The notes: generated by a model not told the origin, from the letters alone. Shown: positions 32,766 to 44,879, counted from the stretch's first letter. The stretch is 64,000 bases of DNA from Acanthococcus lagerstroemiae (GCA_031841125.1 CM063107.1:11952467-12016466); one strand, 5' to 3'. A program made the numbers and translations.

Positions 32766-33390
32766 GGAGTGTTCGCTTCATCCATGATTCGGTGATACAC
32801 GTTACATAGATTTTTCCAATATGGTCATATTTTTATTGGCTTCTATATTTTTACTTCTGTTTCACATAATTCTTGCGTTGAAAAAAAGTTTTATTTTACG
32901 TAACTATTCCTATTTCTGGTCATTATAACAATACTTGACATTATTATATTTTCTGTGAAATAGTATGTAATTATTCAGTTCACATTTTTGAAATCATTTA
33001 CCGAATTTTTGTCGTTTTGATGATTATTTGTGAGAAGTAATCGCCAATTCGTTGCATGTATATATATATATCGATCTGTGTTTATTTAGAATAATATTTT
33101 GTTCGGCATTTTCAAATTCATTAGAGTAGCCTGTTTAGCGTCCAACGTTTTGCAAAACTTGGGATCACGAAGAATCAAAATAAATAAGTAAAATAGAGGA
33201 ACAATTAAAATGAAAATTTTCATTCCGATTAACCACAAACCGCTGCATTTTAGTCCACTTTTGTTCTCATTTGGTATTGCATGGTATTCCTCTGGCCTAC
33301 AGTACACAATGGGGAAAATCTGATTTTGGATACTAACACTAATTCTCATTCGTTCTTCAGTGTCATGTGACAATCACTTCCTCCCTAAGA
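32766..33390 (+). other. DCAF10 3' UTR and convergent spacer
   Basis: AT-rich and non-coding. An AATAAA hexamer lies at 33179-33184 on the plus strand, but distance from the stop (about 410 bp) makes it only a candidate signal. Confidence 0.35.
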
Positions 33391-33391
33391 T

Positions 33392-33850
33392 CAGTTCCAG
33401 TGTACTTGAGATAGTCGGGCGCCAGACTGTCACTTTAAAATGGAGCAAGGTAGAGGAGTGAACCAGAATTCAGTATTAAAGAAGGAGGGGGCAACTTGTA
33501 GAAAATATTATAGCCAGTTAATCTCACATTTCTATTTGTACTGAGAATTATCACGCTTACTGAAAATGGTCGAGCGCCAAACATTATCACACTGCTACTT
33601 AGAATCACGTAAGGTGACGCGCCAGTGGTTGAAAAGTTAAGGGAGTGTAGTCTTACATTTCTTGTTACTGTGCAACGAGAAATGGATGAAAAGTCTCAAT
33701 ATTCGGCGTGGTAATAGTAAAGGTATGTACCACGACACCACACAAGTTTCAAGTAAAACGAGTGGATAGCGATCAGGTGGGGGAATTTTTTGTCAAGATT
33801 TACCCAGTGGTTGAAAGGGGAAAATATTGGTTTTCCAGTGATTGAAAATC
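33392..33850. repeat. ~165-bp tandem repeat, left part
   Basis: Units carry TTAATCTCACATTTCTATT followed by a GTCGGGCGCCAAAC-like word and a GGAGGGGGCAACTTCTAGAA-like word. The same units resume at about 35170 after the inverted-repeat structure at 33852-35205. Confidence 0.65.
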
Positions 33851-33851
33851 G

Positions 33852-35205
33852 TTTTTAATTTCAGAATAGTTAGAAATGTGGGCTTAGCTAGCTCTCATCT
33901 GTAGGAATTGTCTCCTCTTCCTCGAATATCTATTTCTATAATAAAATAATATGATTATAAGACGGGAATGTAAACAGGCACGGCATGTTTTTGCGACGCG
34001 AAACCATGTCAATAAACAGTAGAAGACTCATTGGGCTCGAACTAATTCACAAAAAATAAATAAAATTGTTTATATTAGCAAAGCTTCCGTGGCCAGCGAT
34101 AGTCGTCCTCTTTTTCGTTTCTGACCAAGAGGAATTTGCTTAGTATCCGTTGGTACTGTCACAAGCCTTTGTCGTATTTGTAAGCCCATGGGGCAGGGGC
34201 GTATCCACGCGGGGGGTGTCTGACCCCCTCCTCGCATCAGCCAAAAAAGTGAAAAAATTAAAATTTATTCTGGTAATAGTAAATACTTATTACACCTGTA
34301 ATGTTGTAAAAGTGAAATGGACCCCCCCCCCTTCATACCAAGTCTGGCTACGCCACTGCCAAGGTGTGCTTGCATACCCCTTGTTTCATAGGAGGGGGGC
34401 ATGTACAATTCCGTGCACCGGCAGTATGTTCACTCTGCTAATACGTAGCAGCAGCACGAGATAGTGCTTACCATTCAACAAAATGGATGCTGCTGTGGCA
34501 TATTCCCAAATCTGTTATTATACTTGTTATCGCTGTTGCTAATGTAAGAGAATACTACAATAAACCATTTAATTCAGCCAATCGAAACACTAATCGGCGA
34601 ATCTCCAAACCAAAACAAGCTAAAGCTACCTCGCAGATAGCGAGGTAGTAAGAGGGTGTCTGCTATCTTCCATGTTGTTGCCTGCTCATATGGCAATTTT
34701 ACTGCATTCAATGACTAGCTGATAAGTTAAAGTCAATACAACCTTGTCGAGAGGGAGGGGAAAGAGGGGGGAATACCCCGAGCCCGGACTTTCAGGAGGG
34801 CCCGATATTTTTGAAAGACCTCAATTTCAATGCTTACGGCTATACGTCCCTGCCCCTTGGGCTTACAAATACGACAAGGGCTTGTGACATCACCAACGGA
34901 TACTAAGCAAATTCCTCTTGGTCAGAAACAAAAAAGAGGACGACTATCGCTGGCCACAGAAGCTTTGCTAATATAAACAATTTTATTATTATTTTTTTTT
35001 TGTGAATTAGTTCGAGCCCAATGAGTCTTCTACTGTTTATTGACATGGTTTCGCGTCGCAAAAAATGTCGTGCTTTTTTACATACCCGTCTTATAATCAT
35101 ATTATTTTATTATAAAAATAGATATTCGAGGAAGAGGAGACAATTCCTACAGATGAGAGCTAGCTAATCCCACATTTCTAACTATTCTGAAATTAAACTC
35201 ATTGT
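33852..35205. repeat. large inverted repeat (arms ~350 bp) inside a tandem array
   Basis: The left arm (about 33852-34200) and right arm (about 34850-35205) are near-identical inverted copies. Shared blocks include AGGAATTGTCTCCTCTTCCT, TATTGACATGGTTTCGCGTC (right-arm reading) and AAGCCCATGGGGCAGGG-like ends. The arms extend into the neighbouring tandem unit (AATTTCAGAATAGTTAG). The roughly 650-bp loop includes a hAT MITE at 34194-34358. Confidence 0.8.
34194..34358. mobile_element. hAT MITE, CAGGGGCGTATCC / GGCTACGCCACTG ends
   Basis: Terminal sequences belong to the same broad family as 26291-26559. Flanks CCATGGGG and CCAAGGTG match at 6 of 8 positions, a possible old target duplication. 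The interior holds GGGGTGTCTGACCCCC. Confidence 0.6.
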
Positions 35206-35690
35206 ACCGGAGATGGTCGGACGCCAAACTAAAACCAAATTGGGTAACTGAGAGAGAAGACTGAAATTCGAGACAACTTCTAAAAAATATGAAGCTAATC
35301 ATTTTTCATCTGTTCGAAGACTAATTCAGTCATACTTAAAACTGTCTGGAGCCAAACACTGTCTCTACTATATAAAATGAGGTATTTGTTGGAGAGAAAA
35401 CTAGAATTCGATACTAGGAAACAAAGGGTAACTTCTAGAAAATATCGGAGCTAGTTAATCCCATATTTCTATCAATTCTAAGACTGATCCAACCATACTC
35501 GAAATGTTCGGGCGCCAAATACTGTCACTACCACATAAAATACGATGGAGTTGGTTCGAGAGGACCCTAAAATACGATGTTCACGAAGGAGGGGAGGGAG
35601 CAACTTCTCGAACATATTCGAATTAGATAATCTCACATTTCTGCTTCAACAAAAACAGGCAATGAACAGCATTAAAAAATTTTCCTATAT
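35170..35690. repeat. ~165-bp tandem repeat, right part
   Basis: Continuation of 33392-33850 in the same orientation, with GATGGTCGGACGCCAAAC, ATGTTCGGGCGCCAAATA and repeated GGAGGGGAGGGAGCAACTTC-like words. Confidence 0.65.
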
Positions 35691-35739
35691 TACATTTAAA
35701 ATATATCATAGAATTATTGAAAATTTCAGAATACTGAGA

Positions 35740-38700
35740 TCATCTTTTATAGCGATTTTTGCGCTCCATCATCTTGAACTCACTCTGTTGATTCTGACCC
35801 CATCCTAAGATTCGTTTTACTTTCTCTTTTCGCTCAGCATCCCTAGAAAAAAATAGTACACTCGTTAAGTAGAAGATTCAATAAATTTGAATACCTAAGG
35901 AAACGGCAAGAAAATATTACTTTTTGGCTTGCTCAGACATTTTCACTCGAGCCAAGAAATTCTTGTCTTTTCGGATTTCTCTAAGAGCCCCTTTCATTTC
36001 TTTTTTGTACTGATGAACCAATTTCTCCTTTTCCAACTTCGCTTGAGATACGGTGCGGAAGGATCGACCTTCAATTCTAAACAAGGAGACATTTGACATA
36101 ACATTAGGTTGCTGTTGTATTCGGATGAACATCGATTCTTTCTCCTATATGAATACAACAGAAAGGAAAATCAACTTACACTGGTCGAATGTTGGGTTCA
36201 TACAATCGCAAGGCTTTCGGACGCTTTTTCTCAGCTACCAAGTATTGTAACGGACGACTGAATATTAGATTTATTTTATCCTTTAAATTTTGAATTTCGG
36301 TAGCGAAGCTTTCAGGATACTTATCCATCTGCAAAAGTTTCAACGAAAGATTGTTCAAGCAGACAACATTACTCAAATTCACTCTGTGTAAATCCTCAGT
36401 TGATACGACACTGAAGTAGTTGGATCATGTATTCATAATTCATTACCACTTGATCAACATTATAGCAAACACTTCCATTCCGAACGACTATATTTTTCCG
36501 AATGGTCGTTTCGCAGTAACTATCTCTTAAAACAATACTATGTCATTTGTGACTCAGTTCCAATTAAGCGCTGATTACCCGCAGAAACACCCATCACTCA
36601 CCGGTAGTTTATCCAACAATCCGGAAATAGGGGACCAAATTGCAGGCGCAGAAGAAAATGTGTTGTAATGATTGCTATACGCAGCCAGTATTTTGAGCGT
36701 TGTATAAATAATAGGTAACTTGAACTCATCATTTTCAGGCACATCGTTCGAAATGAGCGAATAGGACAAACGCAATTTTTGTTCTCTGAAATATTTATAT
36801 AAATTAGCTGTGTCCGAAGTCTCGTGCTCTGGACGGAGCGATAATCAAACTGGAACCGGAACATGTACTTACGGAATCCGCCCTTCTCGATGACAGGCGT
36901 TCAATGTTAAGACTTTATTTTGAACGTGAACAGGTGGGCAAGTATCTTCAAAATTCGGAATCGCTATGTACAGAACGTTTTTGAGGAAGTTCATCACTTC
37001 CGGGCAATATCGATTTGACAGCGTAATATACTAAAGGTGAAAATTAATGAAATTCAGTTTACTAAGGTATATCGAATACGCAGTCATAATAGCAATGTAC
37101 TCACTTCCAACATGAGAGTTGCGAGAAATAATCCTTTCGCGATACAATTCAATGTTTTACAGGTATTATGCGAAAGAACATGACTAATTAGTACGATCGA
37201 CGGAGTGGCGACTGGATGATAATAATCTGAGGTCGGAAACAAAAGGGGAACCATTTTGAGGAAGATTAACTGCAACATAAAATTGATATGAAGAAATATT
37301 TATATTGTCAGAGTATCAGAGCAACATTCGAGGAAGCCAGGTTGGAATATGGAGAAAGACAGTAGATGTTACCGCCAACTCTGAAGTTTTGATAAGTCCC
37401 AATGCGGAAGAGTCTTAACAGTCTGAAGTAGTCAAATCAAGTCCAATTACATGTTATGAACACGCTATGGATAATTAATCTCATCGGTCTGAATGAGTCC
37501 TAACAGAGTGAATAGTAACAGGCTCTACATAAGAATTCAAAAAGTCAAGAAGAGTGAGAAGAGTTTCAATGAATCCTGAGGAAACGTTTACTGAGTCTGA
37601 ATAAATTTTGATAGTCTGAAGACTTAAAACGGTCTAGAAGAGTCTGAATGAGTCTTTTCGCACTTTTATGGAATCTGAATCAGTCTCAGTTCAGGCTGAA
37701 CAAGTTATAGTAGTCTGAGTTAATCTTACCAACATAACGCTACCTTAATAAGTCGAACGAGAGTATGCAGGGTCTGAATGGGTGATCATGGAGATTTTTC
37801 TATTCAAAAGCACACATGATCACCCATTCATTTCCTCCCCGCTAACACCCACACAGGTGATTTTGCAGCGCGCTCTAGTGCAGACTTATACCCCAATTCA
37901 CTATAACTGAGAATGAGTCTTAACGAAGTCTAAATTAGTTCTGAAAGTGTATTCGTGGGGTCTTGAACCACTGTGCGACCCTCTGTCGCTTTCCTCTGGG
38001 GATACTTCAAATTTTATTTACTGTTCGTCCCAAATCGAAATCATTAATCTGGCTCCGATGTAAAACTACTCACCGTATCAGGTGTCACACCTGACTTTAC
38101 ATTTTCACTGAAATGTTGCTGCTTCTTCTTCAATACTGTGAACATCGCTTCAGCTGTCTCATCACCACATTTTTGAGTAATTTCAAAAAGAATCGGACAT
38201 AATTTACTGGCGAAATCCCAAGATTCCTAATGAATGTATAAGTTCATGATTAATACATAAGTAAATGAAAAAGTTTGCATCTGCAAGATACATAAGCATG
38301 TCTGGACCTTCTGAGTAGAATGTGCCAAAAGTTCATATAAGTATGTGGTGGGGCCATGCCTAAAGGAGGGGGATTTTTTTATTCTCTCGGCTGTTTCAAA
38401 TATGTACTTATATATATATATTTGTGGAGGGGGAAAAAAAATCTAGAAAAAGTAGTGTGTGCTCAAGCACACTCGGCACATCTGGCAGACACGCCTATGA
38501 CAAGATAATGAAACCCTGATACGCCCTTGTTTCCTGCTTTTTATAATCGCAATAGGAAAATAATCGTACCGTGGTTATCGAATTCCTAAACAAAGCATCG
38601 ATGTGTTCCAAAAGCACATTAAAAGAAGACACCAAATTATCCTTCGATGCTCCAGTTAGTAAACGTTTCACAGAGACGCAATCACGTTGTTCTAGCAAGC

Positions 38701-40479
38701 TTTTGAGAGAATCGCAATCGTGTTTTTTAGGTTGATTTTGAACTGACTGGCATTCACCATCAGATTCATTAGAAATAGTTTCGTCCTGATCTTCGTCGAC
38801 ATCTGACTCATTTTCTTCTGCAGATCCATCGTCATCTTCAAATACATCTAAGTCAAACCTAACAGAAAGAGGATTAGTCCACATTCAATACATTAACTAT
38901 AACTACTTCCATCAAGTATCTACCCGTCATCTAGATCATCTGCACTTTGATGTTTTTTCGTCGCAGGTTCATCATCATCTTCATCATTAAATTCTTGCGA
39001 TCTTTTCATTCGCTCAAGCCGTTCTTTCTCTAACTTGTCTAATTTCTGTTTCTCTTCGGATGCGATCTGATCTTCCGATTTCAACCTATCACTGGGCTGT
39101 AAAAACAAGTTAAAATATTGAGATGACCCAATGGTTTCAAACACAGACAGCATTCAAGTCAGATCTAATATGAAATGGAATCAAGTATACAGATTAGAGT
39201 GAAATCATTCTTCAATATCACTCTTACTCTTGGTAACTAAACATATATTCACGATAAAAAAAAAAAAAAAAAATCACACGAACTATATAAATGATCGTAC
39301 CTTTCCAACGCGTTCAAATTTAAGTTCTCTAACAAGAACGTCGTACGACTGAGGGTCGTGCTTCACTTTAGTCAACTCACTCGTATCATCTTTTCTAGAG
39401 TTACTAAAAACGGGGAGTAATTCTTTCAGGTCTTCATCCAATTTGTCAGTCAAATTCAGCGTTTCTTCTTTGGTCTGTTGACGTTCGGCCTTTCGTTTCT
39501 TAGATTCGGCAATTAACTGGTCAATGGTGCTTTGGTGACTACTTTTATCACCCGATGCTTTTGTGAATAAACCTCCGCCGAAATGAGCTTTTTTAACAAA
39601 ATCAGCTGAAATCGAAAATGACAATTCAATTCACACCGATTTTTCTTCGATAGATCACACGAATACTTGGTTTATAAAATGCTAAAAATAGAATTACCCT
39701 CTAATTTTCCATCTTCATCATCATCGCTATCACTCTGGGGATTATCAAACTTCTCTAGATCTTGTAATGTGCGTCCTTGATGAGTTAGTACTTCTTCATC
39801 ATTACCTAAGTTGAACATCTGCTTCTGTAAATAGAATACGATGTTGAAACATTTGAGATCCCTATAATTGCAAAGTCAAAAGCCATGGCGCTAATACAAG
39901 GGGCTGATTTTCACTTTTTGTAGAACACATTTTCAAAAAGCACTGCCGAGTACAACTTCGTAATCAGTTATTGTATAACTCTGGAAAGTAAAGAATGTTC
40001 TCCAACAAGCTTCACTCACTTTATTATGTGATTTCACACGTTGAGCAACAAAACGGGCCATTAGACGATCTTCAGCGGTCATGCCACGATCCTTTTCACC
40101 GATTCGGCGATCAATGAACTTATTAGATTTGTTCATATGCTTATACTCCAATAATAATGTTCTTTTCCGCTGCAACATTTAAATGCCGTTGTTACAGTTG
40201 TTTTCACGAACTAGTTTATTTGAAACGATTGAAATGATGAGAGACATTTGGCACTATGACTGAGAGCCTACCTTTTTAATCGCTTTTGTTCTACCAGAAG
40301 TGAATTTTGATAGAACCTTATCCTTCACGTCCATCTTTTTACGTTTCTTTGACTAAAAACCAAACATCGCACATGGATAAAAAAGAACTTGAAAACTGAA
40401 AGACTTTAGATATCTACACAGGACTACATTAGTAAGAACAGAACTTTACTATCTTTTTACTTACCAGATTAGGTTTCAT
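35740..40479 (-). CDS. NOP14: NOP14 nucleolar protein (small-subunit processome)
   Basis: NOP14 is needed for 18S rRNA processing and 40S assembly in the nucleolus. Fourteen exons on the minus strand join in phase: 40479-40465, 40352-40272, 40169-40020, 39824-39698, 39605-39301, 39096-38924, 38858-38570, 38226-38074, 37269-37105, 37030-36873, 36785-36602, 36328-36180, 36076-35921 and 35842-35740, giving 735 residues (human 857). Shared segments: RRTLLLEYKHMNKSNKF and MTAEDRLMARF, AHFGGGLF, YDVLVRELKFE, the acidic DDDGSAEENESD region, LLFPTSDYYHPVATP, MNFLKNVLYIAIPN, MKGALREIRKDKNFLARV and a basic C terminus AERKEKVKR. The N terminus starts MKPNLSKKRKK, a likely nuclear/nucleolar signal. It is shorter than the human protein, mainly at the N terminus and the acidic region. 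Introns are short except 8, which carries repeats. Confidence 0.95.
37330..38060. repeat. AGTCTGAA-rich degenerate repeat and MITE in NOP14 intron 8
   Basis: Words like GTCTGAATGAGTCTTAAC recur irregularly from 37380 to 37960. Within them, 37781-37900 matches the GATCACCC stem-loop MITE at 3808-3985: GGGTGATCATG and CATGATCACCC arms, a GCAGCGCGCTCTAGTGCAG word, and TATACCCCAATT at the end. Confidence 0.55.
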
Positions 40480-40684
40480 TTTAATGAGAAACTCAGAAAC
40501 TATTCACTTTCATAAATAATTTACACATGCACATTGAAAACTCGCCTGCATGTTAATGTTATGACTTATATGGCCTGATGATAACGTTAGATCAGTCTTT
40601 ATCAGCCAGAAGGAGTCCTTGAAAGACTATGCTAAGTGACAAGGTTCATGAAGTGGTGAGGTCTATGACGTTTCACACAGGTAT

Positions 40685-40768
40685 ACCGGGTCGCCATATT
40701 CTTGCAAGTCCACATGACCAGTTTTCGTTCTTTCACGGACGGAATATGCAAGAAAATGGCGATCCGGT
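40685..40768. repeat. short palindromic element upstream of NOP14
   Basis: ACCGGGTCGCCATATTCTTG at the left and CAAGAAAATGGCGATCCGGT at the right are imperfect inverted arms. The right arm contains AAAATGGCG, similar to the core of the palindromic MITE family, but the loop differs. Confidence 0.55.
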
Positions 40769-41027
40769 TAGATTCAAAATTCAAAATTATTTGAAGCAAT
40801 GTAATTATTTATTCAATTCAGATTCCACAGGCCTAGTGGCGCGCTGCTGTTGTTCGACTGATAAGAAAATGAAAGAGTTTGGATCTTTGGATCAAGGAAG
40901 GAGGAAGTACTAAAGTAGTAAAGTTGCAAAATAAAAGTAAAAGAATCAAAAGTAAAGTGTAATGAAAAGTGAAACATCAAACTAAAACGGATACCGGATA
41001 AGTATGTTGTACACAATATTCAAAATT

Positions 41028-41211
41028 TAGGGAAAAGCCGAAAGTCAAAAGCAGAAAGCTGAAAGCTTATGATTTTTGCGTTGAAAAGCAAAAGTCAAAA
41101 GGGGAAGCTGAATATGAAAAAATTTGAAAAGCAAAAGCTAAAGTTTTATTTTCCAAGGTCAGAACCTAAAGTTGTAAGCAAAAGTTTTATCATAAATATG
41201 GCTTTCCCTTT
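41028..41211. mobile_element. small MITE filled with AAAGCTGAAAGC words
   Basis: Ends TAGGGAAAAGCC and GGCTTTCCCTT are inverted repeats, and the interior is made of AAAAGCAAAAGTC-like words. It resembles in style the word-filled hAT MITEs at 21239 and 23555. No clear target duplication. Confidence 0.5.
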
Positions 41212-41334
41212 CTGCAAAAAACTGTCAATCTTAATCGATTAAATCGATTATTTTTTCAAAAAAATCGATTAAATTGATGAGAAAAATAAATTCTCGTTTT
41301 TAACATTATTTTAACTTTTAACAGCTCTACCATA

Positions 41335-41603
41335 ATTTGGACGCTGTTCAGCAAAAGGGAACCAACTAGCAAAACCCGCTTTTTGAGAACACATGATTCA
41401 AAGTTCAAGAGCCATGTGGAAACTATTTATGACACAGCGTTTACTGATAAGCTTTTTTCAACGTGTGTACACATTTTTGAATTGGGGAGCTATAATTTCG
41501 AAAAATTCTACTTTTTACGCTCTTTCCAACAATACTAATACTGTAATAACTCATTTTGTTTACAAGTATGTTAGTTGGTTCCCTATGCTGAATAGTGTCC
41601 ACT
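41335..41603. mobile_element. mariner-like MITE (family M), copy 1
   Basis: Inverted ends TGGACGCTGTTCAGCAAAAG and its near complement ending AATAGTGTCCA, flanked by TA on both sides (41333-41334 and 41604-41605). A second copy is 62017-62266. Shared interior words include GCTTTTTTCAACGTG and AAATTCTACTTTTTACGCTC. Confidence 0.7.
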
Positions 41604-41605
41604 TA

Positions 41606-42445
41606 TCAGGCTGTAAGGTAACGACCTAATGGCGAGTTTTCAAGGCGCACGTGTGAATTTATGAAATTGAATTTCTCGGAAGTTTCCCATTAAAATGAAA
41701 CCTAATTGGGTGAGTAAGAAGATAGTTTCTTTTTTCTAATTTGCTCTCTACCCGAGTCCTGGAATCCGCCCTTTCGAGCATTATTTCAGATTGAGTGTAC
41801 AACTGTTCCTATCATGTAATCCTGTTATGTAGATATCAACGATCCTTCAGTTTTCAAGTTCTTGCTTCATCCATGTGCGATATTATATGTTGTGTTTTTA
41901 CTTTTTAGTCAAAGAAACGTGAAGGATAAGGTCCTGTCAAATTTTACTTCTGGTAGAACAAAATCGATTAAAAATGTCTGCTCTCTCAGTCATAGTGCCG
42001 AATGTTTCTCATCATTTCAGTAGTTAAAAATAAACTAGCTCCTGAAAACAAAACTGTATAACACCTACATTGAAATGTTGCAGTAGAAAGTAACATCATC
42101 GTTGGAGTACAAGCATATGAACAAATAAAATAAATTCGCTGATCATTGAATCGTTGAAAAAGATCCTGGTATGATGGCGGAAGATCATCTAATGGCCTGT
42201 TCTGTTGCTCAGCGTGTGGAATCGCAGACAATAAGGTGAGTGAAACTTGTTGAAAAACATTATCTAGTTTTTAAAATAATAAAACAACTAATGATGGGTT
42301 GTACATAGCAGAGTGTTTGTGGAAATTGTAGAAAATGGGAGGCTCTTGAAAACGTTTTAACATTGTTTCTATTTATCAAAAGCAAATGTTCAGCTTGGAT
42401 AATGATGAAAGAAGAAGTACTAAAAGTACTAACTCATCACATAGT
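41606..42445 (+). pseudogene. inverted partial duplicate of NOP14 (upstream region through exon 4)
   Basis: Plus-strand sequence is collinear with the minus-strand NOP14 gene from about 40600 to 39790. It has the upstream GGCGAGTTTTCAA block, ATGAAACCTAAT (41697) with its GTGAGTAAGAAGATAG donor, exon 2 (from 41909, with about 13 bp lost and AAACGTGAAGGATAAGGTCC kept), exon 3 (about 42085-42232) and the start of exon 4 (AAGCAAATGTTCAGCTTGGA at about 42381). Introns are retained, so this is a DNA-level duplication, not a retrocopy. A stop interrupts exon 3 (AACAAATAA) and there are insertions in exon 4. Not expected to encode protein. It lies head to head with the parent gene. Confidence 0.88.
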
Positions 42446-43670
42446 CTTTCAGAGATTTGTACCTACTGACAAGATCAATCTAAGAAATAGATCCTATACA
42501 GTTACTTACTTAATAGTTTTTTTTTTTTTTGTTTTTTTGTTTTTTTTTTTAATGAAGTATTATTTTTAAGATTTGAGACTTGTGAGTAATGGGACCTAGA
42601 GTGCGCTTATGTTTAAGAGCTGTTTTGCTACTTTGGCTCCTTGGCTCCTTTTTTTAGTACCTTGTATCACAGGGCTGCAATATTGTAATACACTCTTCAA
42701 GTTATACTGTCATATGATCATCTTGTTTGTGTTCTGGGAATGTACCTACATTGGATTGGCTGCTGTGTGACTGAATTAGTAGATGTTGTAGATACCTACC
42801 TGGTCTGGAAATAATACTATGAAAATAGCTAGCGAAACATAATGTTAAAACTCAGTAGTCAATTCCGCAAGATCCAATTTTCACTGTCGGCATTGATCAG
42901 GGATGGTCAAATCAAATATTCCTTTTAGTTCTGCGCAATCGCAACCTTCAGATCTGTTCAGATCCATTTACTTTAATTTGATACGTTCCTCTTGATTTCC
43001 GTCGTAAAAATCACAGGAATTCCACAGAAAATGATAGCATGTCATCATAAATAGAAAACCATTCCCAATCTCGTTCTGTTCACTGGAAAAGATCATCGGT
43101 TCCATAGTTACATTCTTTCCATACAATTCCTTTGAGTTGATCCTTTAATTTATTTATACTGAAAATTAATATGAGTGTTAATAAATTATATGTTACCAGC
43201 TTCCCAAATTTCCAACTTGCTGATTTCCCAATTTTGATTCATTTTCAGTATTTTTTTTTACTGAGCTTTAATTGTGAAGTGTAACTAAGGAATATAACTT
43301 TTTCCTCAGTTTCCTACCATGAAATACCATGTATTAGGTACTCTTTTCTTCAGATTTATAAATTAAGCTAATTGAAAGATTGGAGAATTTTCGCTTCCTG
43401 ATGCTTATGAACCCATTAACATTTGTAAAGATTGTAATTATAAAGCAAGATACTATTTTAAAATTAGAGTGGAAATGCCACTACGACCCTTTGTCTTTTC
43501 AAAGAAAACGCACGCGCATGGAATGCGAATGTCAGTGGCGCTACGCCGACGACGTATCTTTACTACCACTCTTGCATCTAACCCCGTTTTAATATATAGA
43601 GCTCATCAATGTAGTAGTGGAAGTGGTTTTCCGAATGCGTTCCACTTGGATACGCACATCAAAATCTTCA
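42446..43670. other. intergenic, no gene recognised
   Basis: AT-rich, with a poly-T stretch at about 42517-42550. No conserved coding segment. Confidence 0.35.
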
Positions 43671-43674
43671 ACGG

Positions 43675-43835
43675 GAATACTCGATGCGCAGTCAATTACC
43701 CTCTAGTTACCCAGTTATCCGCGGAAAAGTTACCCATTTGATACCCTCGAACCCTCAGATTACCCTTCTTCCGCTGTAGTTCCCCTTTAGTCACCCGAGT
43801 AACTTGAGGGATTTTGCGCATCCGGTAGTAAGCCT
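43675..43835. mobile_element. MITE with GTTACCC sub-repeats, copy 2
   Basis: Same landmarks as 2675-2810: GATGCGCAGTCAATTACCC at the left, CCGCGGAAAAGTTACCCA in the middle, GGGATTTTGCGCATCCGG at the right. Confidence 0.65.
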
Positions 43836-43868
43836 CTTCATAACTATGTTAAGGCTAGTTTAATAGTA

Positions 43869-43985
43869 TATTACGCGGCTGGTGCGCTAAGTAAGCGATT
43901 ACCGCGAGCTGCAACGGCGAACGCCGTGATTGCGCGAGCGGTAATTGCTTGCGTAGCTACGTACTAGCCGTGTACGATATTTTGT
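43869..43985. mobile_element. GC-rich palindromic MITE
   Basis: Arms of about 45 bp: ACGCGGCTGGTGCGCTAAGT and AGCGATTACCGC at the left pair with GCGGTAATTGCTTGCG and CTAGCCGTGTACGATATT at the right. The GC-rich content stands out from its AT-rich surroundings. Confidence 0.7.
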
Positions 43986-44094
43986 TCAACGAATGAACGA
44001 GGAACGCCACTAGAAATAATCAAAGAATAATAAATTAGGTAAAGGTTCCTGAAATCGTCATCCTACACTAGCGCTTCTACAGGAAGGTTTACAT

Positions 44095-44590
44095 AAAGTC
44101 ATACCAAAGACGTTTATACCACGTTTATACTACTACACTAGATACCTAACTTCAGCCTGCTAGTAGTATAAACCCTTCTCATCCACCCCGCGTTTTAGTA
44201 TCCCATCTGCTAGTGTCACCGGTATAGGAAATCGGCTCCAATGCATTTTAAATGGGAAATTGGTCATTTTTGAATCGCGCTTATTATATTTTGCCCGGGT
44301 AAAACGATCTGAAAATTTGACAGACCATGCATTCATATCTTAGGAGCAGGAAAATATTTAAAAAAAAAAACAATATGCTACACTTCAATTTCTAATTTTT
44401 TTAAAAATTTGAACGCCAGCACGTCCACGCGAAATTCACCATGTATATTAAATGGGAAAAATGACTATACCAGTGACTGGCGAACGCTTATGCAACATTC
44501 GAACAAATTCTGGATACGCTTTATTTTACTACGGCCGAATGGGAAGTTAGGTATCTAGTGTAGTAGTGTAAACGTCTTTGAGTCACACTG
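44095..44590. mobile_element. ~0.5-kb element with ~55-bp inverted repeats
   Basis: Left arm contains CCAAAGACGTTTATACC and TACTACACTAGATACCTAAC. Right arm reads GTTAGGTATCTAGTGTAGTA and TGTAAACGTCTTTGAGTC. No coding capacity. Confidence 0.7.
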
Positions 44591-44769
44591 TCACATAGGG
44601 CACTGATAAGATGTTGGAAAAGCTCAACGCACTAGTGCGGGAAGTCACTAACTGATTTTTCTACATGGTTGCGGCATTCTCGCTACAGCGCTGTTCGATT
44701 GCATTGAAATACGCTACTTCCTGCATTATTTGCGGTGCACAAAAATGTGTTTTTCGTGTATGAGTTGAA

Positions 44770-44879
44770 CAAATATACTTAAGGATTGTGGTAAAAATCA
44801 TTAAGATCTTTTGAGATTGTGTTAAAACTTGTTAAGACCTTTTAATGCTGCATTAAGCTTGGTGAAGACACCTAAATAT
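44770..44879. repeat. degenerate GTTAAGACTTTT array, left part
   Basis: Words like TGTGTTAAAACTTGTTAAGA recur every 20-35 bp. The array resumes at 46502 and runs to about 46890; the hAT element is inserted within it. Confidence 0.6.

Noticed and set aside
40629..40913. 94-codon plus-strand frame upstream of NOP14
   Set aside because: Covers a palindromic repeat (40685-40768) and has no recognisable homology; likely chance.
41606..42445. Functional second NOP14 gene
   Set aside because: Lost bases in exon 2, a stop in exon 3, insertions in exon 4 and no downstream exons.
43380..43741. Overlapping plus-strand frames of 70-90 codons
   Set aside because: No splice or homology support, and the second runs into the GTTACCC MITE.
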